Below are positions 56,241 through 64,000 of a stretch of 64,000 nucleotides of DNA, in pieces; positions within the stretch are counted from its first letter, which is position 1; every line of letters starts with the position of its first letter. Source of the stretch: Triatoma infestans. Lineage: Eukaryota; Arthropoda; Insecta; Hemiptera; Reduviidae. The notes beneath the pieces are model-generated. The model did not search any database. It was given only the letters and a program-made list of their open reading frames with translations, and was not told where the DNA came from. A program made the translations under genes and the position numbers. The DNA is taken from the NCBI GenBank assembly GCA_011037195.1, contig JAAEAF010003588.1, forward strand, positions 62,001 through 126,000, written 5' to 3'.

Positions 56241-58659
56241 ACGAGTCCAACTTTAACTATAGCGTGGAAATCTTTTATTTCAATTGCAATTAATATTGTA
56301 CATCAAATTCACTAATGCGATATGAAATTCAGGTATTCACTAGATATAGCTGATGCGTATAAATCTTCATACAACATAGAAGAACATATAAAATAACTGA
56401 AGAATGCTTGCATGCAATACGTCCACTTCAGTTCTCTCTACACCTTCGACTAACTTGTATGACGGCCGCCAACACGTGGTGGCAAACAAAAGAAGTAAAG
56501 CCTGCGTCTTCTTACTAAAGCCACGTCATCTCTCCAAACTTTATCCTAGTTTATAATTTGTATTTGCAACTATATTTTGCCAGCTGTGCAGTTAAGTAAT
56601 ATTTCCGGTTAAGTGATTGTTTGGCTCTAAAGCTAGGATTGGCTGGATCGCCTAGTAATCTACAAACGCATTGCCAAGTGATTCCTGCGATTTTAACGCC
56701 TTTGATTAATGCTATTCCCAGAAAGGCAAGCAACCATATCCAAATCAAATTCTAAATGTTTTTTCAGTTTCAGGAAGCCTAAAAATATATACTCCTAGTG
56801 AAAATAAGTTCCGGTAATTCGAAAAAATAAATTTAATAATCACTATAGGTTTCTTTTTATATTTAGGCCTAGAAATAACGATATTTCTACACGCGATGCC
56901 GTTGGAATCAATAAAAACAGTTGAACGTTTAAAACGGAATAAAAAGAAAATAAAATCAAAGATTTTGTTTTTTAATTAAAAAAGAAAAAATAGGTTACAA
57001 ATTAAAAAAAAAACAAAACACAAGAATGTTGATAATTAATTTTTAAAAAGTGTATGCAGTAGTACTGTCTTAATCTTTTTTCCAAGAATTCCATGTTAAG
57101 ATAATGGAAGTCATTAAATATCTTTAGACAATACTAAATTCAATTTTTATAGTTAACCAATGTTAAAACTAGTGAGCTGTATGTTTTAAAAAATTGAAGA
57201 TCTCATTAATGACTTGTCAAAGTTGAGAAAAAAAATATAAAAAAAAGTGCTACGTCTTCTCTTTTTGTTAAGTATTGAAGTATTACTTGATGTTAAGTGT
57301 TTTTTAGTAGTGGGGAGAGAAGTGATTGCGTCATTTTACTTTAGCTGTTTGGTAATGGTGCATGTAAATTACGGTTTTTTTTTTTTCAGTTTAAATTACA
57401 TTTGTTTGATTTGGTTGAATATGTAAGTAAAAGTAATGTAATAAATAAAATTCTTTCTCTATTAAAACGTGAAATATCAGAATTTTTTATAACTTCTTGT
57501 TTACATGATTAATGTAAATTTGTTTGTATAAGGGAAGTAAAAATTACAATATTCTATAGAATAATTAATTGGCTAGACAAAAATAATAAAATGCCTCACC
57601 AGATCGTCTTCCCAAAATTTGCTATGAAAAAAGATTGCTGGAAATAGATTGTTCTCCTTATAAACTTAATTGGGCCTAAAAGTCATTGACTTAAATTATT
57701 TCTTTCTAAGTTGTCTTTTGTTAGCAACCCTGAGAGAAAGATTTTTGTTGGATTATATTCAAAATCATAGCGAACCTTTTGTGAATTTGCTACAAATATC
57801 GAGTTTAAAAAAAAAATTAAACGATATTTATTTTTTTTTTTTTGTAGATGTGGCGGTTTATAAAAAATAAAATTTTAGATTAATAAGGAGCTTACTAAAA
57901 AACTATATATGTAATAGAAAGGAAATAATTACTTTTTGATGATTATATTTAGCAACCTAGAATATTTATTTCAGTTATGAATTTCCTCTCACTCATGATA
58001 AATAAATAGGTTCATCATTTCTTTCATATTTAATTTACTTTTTGTTACATATTGTCAATAAGTACTTTATTTTTGTTAATTTGTATTTTATTTATTTATT
58101 TATTTTCTTCTTTATATCTCTGTTTAATTTCAGTTATAATAATAATGTACAAATCTCTTTGTATAGACAACGGTCTTAAGCAAAAATAAAAATAAATAAA
58201 TAATAAATGTAATCCAACACTGTAATAACAACTGCAGTATTGACTGTAGTATTCAACTGAGAGCCTAGCTATAACCTGACACGAAACGATCACTTATACC
58301 AAAGTTAACGAAATATATGAAAAATATGACCTTAACCTCGTCAACCATCAGTGAATCACAATGCACAGGAGTGACCATCCACTAACTACACAGCCTTTTA
58401 CAAGAGAAGGGGAAAAATTAGGCAGCGCCCCACAACTGTTTGAATTCAAACCGCTCTCAAACTTGCCAGTATATTAGTCTTCTTGTAATCAAATCAACAT
58501 TATCCTGAAAAAGCAATATGACAGAGTCGACGGTTTATAATACAAACTACTGGACACGGTCTCAATCCCACACCCATATAGTGTTCTTTTTGAAAATGTG
58601 ATCAACGTAGAATTATTACAATACTTTCTTAAAGTTCCTGATGAGAGAGGAATAGATGT
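56241..58659. other. Long AT-rich non-coding stretch
   Basis: No coding similarity or element ends recognised. A 65-residue minus-strand open frame (56551-56748) starts with a hydrophobic segment but has no family resemblance or supporting context and is not annotated. Confidence 0.42.
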
Positions 58660-59430
58660 AGTGGGAGTTTCAGGGTTTTGGGGAGGGGGGAGTCAGTCAT
58701 AACTAAATGAAACAAAAATTTGTTGGCTTATTGACCAATACAAAAAAAAGGGAAATTATAACACCAAATAAAAACAATACATAAGTGTGATTACTGTGAG
58801 ACTGCTAAATCTGTAATGGTTACAGATTATGATTACAGACTTAGCAGTCCTACAGTAATCACACTTATGTATTGTTTTTATTTAGTGTTATAATTTTTTT
58901 TTTTTTTTGTATTGTTCTTGAAGAAGGCAAACAAAGTTTGCCGAAACGTCGAACTTTTTAACTATTAAAAACAATTAAAAATTACTTTCTTTTTTTTTTT
59001 ACCTCGAATTGGTCGATAAGCCAACAAATTTTTTTCCATCTTACAACTAACGGCATCTTACAAAGAAAATCATCTGACAGTCATAACTAAATGTTGTGAC
59101 TACTGCACTATAATTAACATATTTACACTTATAATTCTAAAGACTTGACTTAATTAAGAAATTAAGAGACTAAATGGGGAGAGAAAATTAAATATGACAT
59201 AGACGGAAATATAGGCCACATCAACGGTGTGTAGAGTGGATGTTTGTTGTTGATTGGTAGAATGGAAGTTGTCTTCGCTCTTGAAGATGGTTATAGAATG
59301 GGGCGTCCATTGTCCTTTTTTCCTTCAATGAGGACGATACTTCATCCCCAAACCTTGGTTGGCTTCATTTGAAGATACGGTCTTGCGGATAGCAGGCAAC
59401 TAATCTGACGTAGTTACTTCTTCAAGAGAT
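58660..59430 (+). repeat. DR2 dispersed repeat, copy split by a 368-bp foldback element
   Basis: The left part (GATGTAGTGGGAGTTTCAGG to 58709) and right part (59078-59430) together match the uninterrupted copy at 28295-28720, including CTACTGCACTATAATTAACA, GTTGTCTTCGCTCTTGAAGA, CCTTTTTTCCTTCAAT and CTTGCGGATAGCAG. This establishes that 58710-59077 is an insertion. Confidence 0.8.
58710..59077. mobile_element. Foldback retroelement, probable Penelope-like, with hammerhead-like motif
   Basis: 368 bp flanked by a perfect 16-bp duplication CAGTCATAACTAAATG (58694-58709 and 59078-59093) inside DR2. Outer arms of 26 bp (58714-58739 and 59008-59033) pair with one mismatch. Inner arms of 65 bp (58753-58817 and 58832-58896) pair with four mismatches around a 14-nt loop. 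After a T-run comes GTTC TTGAAGA A, the perfect 7-bp stem GGCAAAC-AAA-GTTTGCC, GAAA, CGTC, GAAC (58914-58954). GTTC and GAAC can pair. The long duplication argues for target-primed insertion rather than a DNA transposon. Penelope-like status and ribozyme function are inferred, not shown; no reverse transcriptase is present. Confidence 0.75.
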
Positions 59431-59689
59431 TAGGCGTCTCTGTAGTTATCCTAATCTAATAAACACCTACAATAACATTAACAACCTCAAAACTCACGCA
59501 ATAAATAAGTTCTGCCTAAGCGTACAACTAGGTACTGGAAAATGAGAAATTTTACTCATCTGCCCAAATATAAAGACAGAAATTGGAGGATACATGTATG
59601 AAGTGATTTCATCGTAGTCCAGAAGATAGTTCCAATAACAATGAACAAACCACTTGAAATTTTACGTCATAAATTTCTCAGAAGTCTCT
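59431..59689. other. Short non-coding stretch
   Basis: Nothing recognised between DR2 and the next DR1 copy. Confidence 0.45.
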
Positions 59690-59942
59690 AGAATAAATTT
59701 TCCTGGGAAAAATGTGTCATATTGAAGTGATACGTCATTATATCTGCGCAATATTAGCATATACTAAAATTTAAAGAAAATTGTTTTGCCATTTTCGTGA
59801 AAATTTCAAAAATCTGTTCTGTTAACTCGCACTTAACGGTTCACCAATTTTCTTTAAATTTGAAATATACCAATGCTTCTAATGTATATTAATATTATGT
59901 AGGTGGTGGGAGCTATATATTGTATTGAGTGGTACTTTAGAG

Positions 59943-60725
59943 CAGTGCTCAGCAACCTTTTCTTGCCCACGGTACAATAAAGTTCTTCCCCAAATTTCGC
60001 GGCACACCAAGAGTAAATATGTATGTATACAAAGGAGAATTCATAAATATAACAATTTCTTTATTTGATACATATACATACATACATACATGACTTAAGA
60101 ACTATATTTATATAACATATTGTAAAAAAAAAGGTAATTAATGTGATACCTGAGGTTGCTTCAATGAACACAATTGCTTTATATTCGGATAGATATTTGA
60201 AAATGCAACCGGAAGTTCTTGATCAAAACCTCTTGAGCACGACCGCTTATCATTTTTAATTAATTAAAACTAGAGTTGAAAAAATTTGTTCACAAAAAAA
60301 AAGTGTCGTTGAAAATTGGGAGTAGAATTGAAATAGCGTGGACTGAAATCCAAGGATATATTTTCCTAACCTTCAATCTAAGCCCTTCCTAAAGCATCCA
60401 ATGAACCTTCTTTGACAGGCAAAGCGTTCCGTCATTACTCAATTCAATAAATTCCCTTTGAATATGCAAAGAAAGTGCATCTGCAGAATTTATGGCATTG
60501 GTTGCAAAAAGGATTTTTGAATCTAATCGTATTGTACCGTATTAAGGGAACAAAAATAATTGATCAAATTTATTTACCACTTTTGGTATTATTTATTTAT
60601 TTTACACATGCAGCGCGCGGCCGGCCACCCCTGCATTGTACTTACTATTATCTTAAGGCGCAGCGGCACACATAACATTGTCATAAGGCACACTGGTGTG
60701 CTCGCACACCGGTTGAGGAGTACTG
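59943..60725 (-). mobile_element. hAT transposon, 783 bp, deleted, 8-bp target duplication
   Basis: The left end CAGTGCTCAGCAACCTTTTC and the right end GGTTGAGGAGTACTG are imperfect inverted repeats (CAGTGCTCAGCAACC against CAGTACTCCTCAACC). CTTTAGAG is duplicated perfectly at 59935-59942 and 60726-60733, the 8-bp size diagnostic of hAT. Subterminal GCGGCACACC and its complement-like partners are also shared. A transposase remnant (60355-60525, minus strand, two frames) reads NPFCNQ, then DSADALSLHIQREFIEL and SNDGTLCL, resembling the C-terminal hAT region (NPF...EIQ-EFI-L-SD). Far too short and shifted to be active. Confidence 0.92.
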
Positions 60726-60956
60726 CTTTAGAGGAAAGCTTAAGATTGCTGCTCCTCCCCGCACTTGGGTACAGAATACCCGCTTCATCTTAGTGGCATG
60801 GTAAATCCCAATCTTGGAGGATGATTGCAAAACCGTAGGCTAAGGGTCAACCTTCGCTTGTTCAGGGCCGGACCAGCGACCATTCTAGGCCTTTCTTTAA
60901 GTAGGGGACTTGTTCTCTCTGCAAAATGGTACCACGGGATCGTGAGTCAGCCCGGC

Positions 60957-61670
60957 AGAGCTTGTTCTACACTCACGAGCTGAGGAAAGGTTTCGTGATT
61001 ACGATAGTGGAGTCCAAGTGATCTGTTTTGCCGGCCGGAGTTAGTTGGCATGCCTACGGGAATAGTTCTGTCTTCTCCCATCCCCTCACAACGTCATGCT
61101 CCCCCAGAACCACCTAAATAAACAATTTTTCCGGGAGAGCTTGTTCTGCACTCACGAGCTGAGGAAAGGTTTCGTGATTACGATAGTAGAGTCCAAGTGA
61201 TCTGTTTTGTGGGCGGGAGTTAGTTGGCTTGCCTACGGGAATAGTTCTGCCTTCACCCATCCCCCCACAACGTCATGCTCCCCCAGAACCACCCAAATAA
61301 ACAATTTTCCCGGGAGAGCTTGTTCTGCACTCACGAGCTGAGGAAAGGTTTCGTGATTACGATAGTGGAGTTAAAGTGATCTGTTTTGTGGGCGGGAGTT
61401 AGTTGGCTTGCCTACGGGAATAGTTCTGCCTTCACCCATCCCCCCACAACGTCATGCTCCCCCAGAACCACCCAAATAAACAATTTTCCCGGGAGAGCTT
61501 GTTCTGCACTCACGAGCTGAGGAAAGGTTTCGTGATTACGATAGTGGAGTTAAAGTGATCTGTTTTGTGGGCGGGAGTTAGTTGGCTTGCCTACGGGAAT
61601 AGTTCTGCCCTCTTCCATCCCTTCACAACGTCATGCTCCCCCAGAACCACCCAAATAAACAATTTTCCTG
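60957..61670. repeat. Tandem array, 4 units of 179 bp
   Basis: GAGCTTGTTCT starts at 60958, 61137, 61316 and 61495, a constant 179-bp period. Units contain ACTCACGAGCTGAGGAAAGG, TTTCGTGATTACGATAGT, GGGAGTTAGTTGGC and CAACGTCATGCTCCCCCAGA, and end AAATAAACAATTTTCCCGGG. The two central units are nearly identical to each other; the first and last differ more (CCGGCCGG for GTGGGCGG in unit 1; CCCTCTTCC in unit 4). The unit end is recognisably DR1. Confidence 0.95.
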
Positions 61671-61740
61671 AGAAAATGCTTCAAATAAATGTGATAAGCA
61701 TTTAATATACAGACAGTATACGAAGTCTAAAGAAAACTTA

Positions 61741-62794
61741 TGTTATAATGAAAAAGAAACTTTGGATTTATACAGGTATCTATTAAAGAAAACTAAACTA
61801 TATTTTCGCGCTTGAAGAATAAATTAATATTCTTGAAGAAAAGCTAATGAAAATTTCAAGTATTACACTTATTGATTTTTTTTTACGTCTTTTTCCCCTG
61901 TAACATTCATTTAGATAAATGAAAGGAGTAAATAATGAATGAAGCTTGTTTTTCAATGAACATTTGGTCTCACTCAACTCTGATGTTATCTATGTCCCCT
62001 TACAGTTGATCATTTATTTATGGACACAAGAGTCACCAAGTTATTAGACGTGCTTACAGGCAAGGCCCCTTTGCTTGGTGGTAGAGTCGCGTTTAACATC
62101 TGTTTTTACTTTCATGAGCAGTTTCTACCGCCTCTCATTTCATTCGATGTCACCTTCCACTTACTCACTGCCTACCCCGCACTCTTATTTTCTTCTTTCT
62201 CTTATTCTCTTTTAGTTGGCAATACTCTCGACGAGTTTTAGGCGAAGAGGAGAAACAAAACAAAATAAAAAATAAAAAACAATTGCTCGTACAAATGGAA
62301 TCTCAGCACGAACCGCTGCTCTAAAAATTATTATTACTTTTTTTTTTTGTTTTGTTTAATTTCTTTTTATCATTCTTCATAAAAAAGTTTTTGTACAAAA
62401 AAAAAATACATCAATTTAAAGGAATTGGAGAGAAACTGTATCAATGAATGTCCCTAAGGACGAATCAACTTATATGATTTATTCGTATATGAATACAAAG
62501 TTTTTCTCTTGAATTATCTTTCTTATTTATTTGCTACTCTCCCCGTTTACTCTATTTCAAAATACCATGTGGATAAATTTTTTAAAAACTATAATAAATC
62601 AACTACGTAGAAAGAAAAAAGGATAAACAATACAAAACACAAAATAAGGCAAACATTGGTGTTGTCTCTGCGGTATTATTAGAAGAATATATGCCCGCTT
62701 TTGCCCTAGCGGAAATGTACTCAAAGACTTCCCTTTTTCTTTAAAATGAACTTACTTTCTCTCTTTGTGCTAGAAGAGAAATAATAGCAAATAT
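61741..62794. other. AT-rich non-coding stretch
   Basis: Nothing recognised. The 73-codon frame at 62020-62241 has no family resemblance and no supporting signals. Confidence 0.45.
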
Positions 62795-63060
62795 GATGTG
62801 AAATTCTCACAAGTTTTTCTCTCTTACAATATAATTTAATTTTTTTCTGTAATACAATTTAATTAACAATTTTGCCAACAAATTGCGTGGAATTTAAAAT
62901 TTATACCAAACTAATACCTCCCCCCAAAACCACTGCAAAATCAATTTTTTTTCGGTAAAAAGTTTCAAATAAAAGTGATGGGCATTAAATGTGTTTAAGA
63001 TAGTTATATAAAGTTTAAAGAAATTCGTTGGAGTCCATTTTCGAGAAAATTATCAATCAA
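62795..63060 (+). repeat. DR1 dispersed repeat, degenerate 5' part
   Basis: GATGTGAAATTCTCACAAGT, TTTTCTCTCTTACAATATAA, ACCTCCCCCCAAAACCACTG, AAAGTTTCAAATAAAAGTGA and TCGTTGGAGTCCATTTTCGA, GAAAATTATC follow DR1 order, skipping much of module 1. Confidence 0.58.
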
Positions 63061-64000
63061 TGTCAGGACTAAAAAGTGTATACTAACCGTGCGGGCATGC
63101 GCAGTGAGTTGCCTACACTTTATTGAATACAGGAAGGTATAAAACAATTTAGTTTTTAAAAAAACATAACCGAAGAGTAGTTCCAACAATATTCAAATTC
63201 AAATTAATCACAAACCGGGGCCGCGCATGCGTATAATGGTTATCACAAATCAGTTCGCAACTAATGAAAACAGAAACTGCTTGTAGTTTTGTGTGTAATA
63301 AAATATTGTATTATTATAATGCATTGTGGAGAAAGGCTTTTTTTTCCCATTAAAATCGTTTTTTGATTAAATTCTGGCTTGCTGAAGATTTAATTAAGAA
63401 TGGATTTCCTAAGAAAACGAAATGTCGTTTAAGGACGGAAAAACTAAGAGATAGAAGTAAAACAGTTCACCAACAGCTTGGCGACATATGATCGAAAAAA
63501 AATCAGTAGTTTCAAAACCTTAAAATAATGCATCACAATTTCTTAAATATAAGGACAAAACTTTATTTGTGTGTATGTGAAATAATGGAGAACTAAGTTT
63601 TTTATGAACTTGGGAAAAACTTTTCAACCCCATTGTATCCCCCAAATTATATTTTATTTGGTTTAGCCAACACTACTTTGATAATAACAAAGGTCAGCGC
63701 AGTGAATTGTGAAGTCAAGATTAAAATGAATAGTCAATAGAAAACAGTCGGTCATAATGAACAATATGTCTTTTGAAGCGTGGTGCATAACAAAATAACC
63801 CTAACATAAAATAGGTCATAGATTAAATAGATAAAGGTCACGGGGACAGAACAAAAGAAAAAGAGCAAAAAAAACAATAATGTAATAATTGATTAGTGAT
63901 TTAAAAAAAAATTTCACACTTAGTTCGGACTGCTAAATGAAATTTCTATGATTTGAAGTATTGAAAAAAAAAATATGTATCAGTTAATTAACATTAATAA
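63061..64000. other. AT-rich non-coding stretch
   Basis: No gene or repeat recognised. CGGGCATGCGCAGTG and CCGCGCATGCGT occur about 130 bp apart, the only CG-rich words here. Confidence 0.42.

Larger units (their letters stand above)
59690..61740 (+). repeat. DR1 dispersed repeat, copy expanded by a hAT insertion and a tandem array
   Basis: 59690-59942 has AATTTTCCTGGGAAAAATGT, GCACTTAACGGTTCACCAAT and TATTGAGTGGTACTTTAGAG. DR1 resumes after the hAT at 60734 (GAAAGCTTAAGATTGCTGCT) and again at 61665-61740 (AATTTTCCTGAGAAAATGCT, TCAAATAAATGTGATAAGCA). The intervening 60957-61670 is a tandem array whose units end in DR1 sequence. Confidence 0.65.

Noticed and set aside
56551..56748. 65-codon minus-strand frame with hydrophobic start
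   Set aside because: No recognised family, no transcription signals, single short frame in AT-rich DNA.

Overview
The window is very AT-rich eukaryotic nuclear DNA with many poly(A)/poly(T) runs and microsatellites. The transposon mix is mariner, Tc1-like, a long-TIR IS630/Tc1 relative, hAT, pogo-like, Helitron, Jockey-like and I-like non-LTR elements, solo LTRs, tRNA-derived SINEs and probable Penelope-like pieces. That mix points to an arthropod, probably an insect or chelicerate; the species cannot be read from the sequence. I found no convincing host protein-coding gene, rRNA or functional tRNA. All recognisable protein similarity belongs to broken transposable elements.

Layout. 0-10 kb: I-like non-LTR tail, internally deleted mariner, Tc1-like and RNase H remnants, another non-LTR 3' end, and a foldback repeat carrying a solo LTR. 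10-25 kb: Jockey-like 3' ends, a SINE split by a solo LTR, a full-length but frameshifted mariner, four foldback-family arms and a second SINE family. 26-36 kb: two SINE copies, a long-TIR DNA transposon split by a solo LTR, and two copies of a ~1 kb modular dispersed repeat called DR1 here, the second holding the only assembly gap (36035-36635). 36-52 kb: mostly unannotatable, with an I-like remnant, a SINE, a non-LTR zinc-knuckle remnant and a DR1 copy split by a solo LTR. 52-64 kb: a third full DR1 copy, a Helitron helicase remnant, mariner and pogo-like fragments, a 368-bp foldback with a 16-bp target duplication, a hAT element inside DR1, and a 4 x 179 bp tandem array.

The clearest biology is nested insertion. 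Six host/insert pairs are resolved to the base or nearly so by target-site duplications: LTR in foldback repeat, LTR in SINE, LTR in DR1, LTR in long-TIR transposon, hAT in DR1, foldback in dispersed repeat DR2.

The most unusual signal is a recurring hairpin motif, (C/U)UGANGA-N-stem-GAAAC..UC, flanked by short complementary arms. It occurs in at least four unrelated repeat families. It resembles a hammerhead ribozyme core with one extra nucleotide before stem II. The two best copies sit in inverted-repeat elements with long, variable target duplications, as expected of Penelope-like retroelements. The ribozyme and Penelope assignments are inference.
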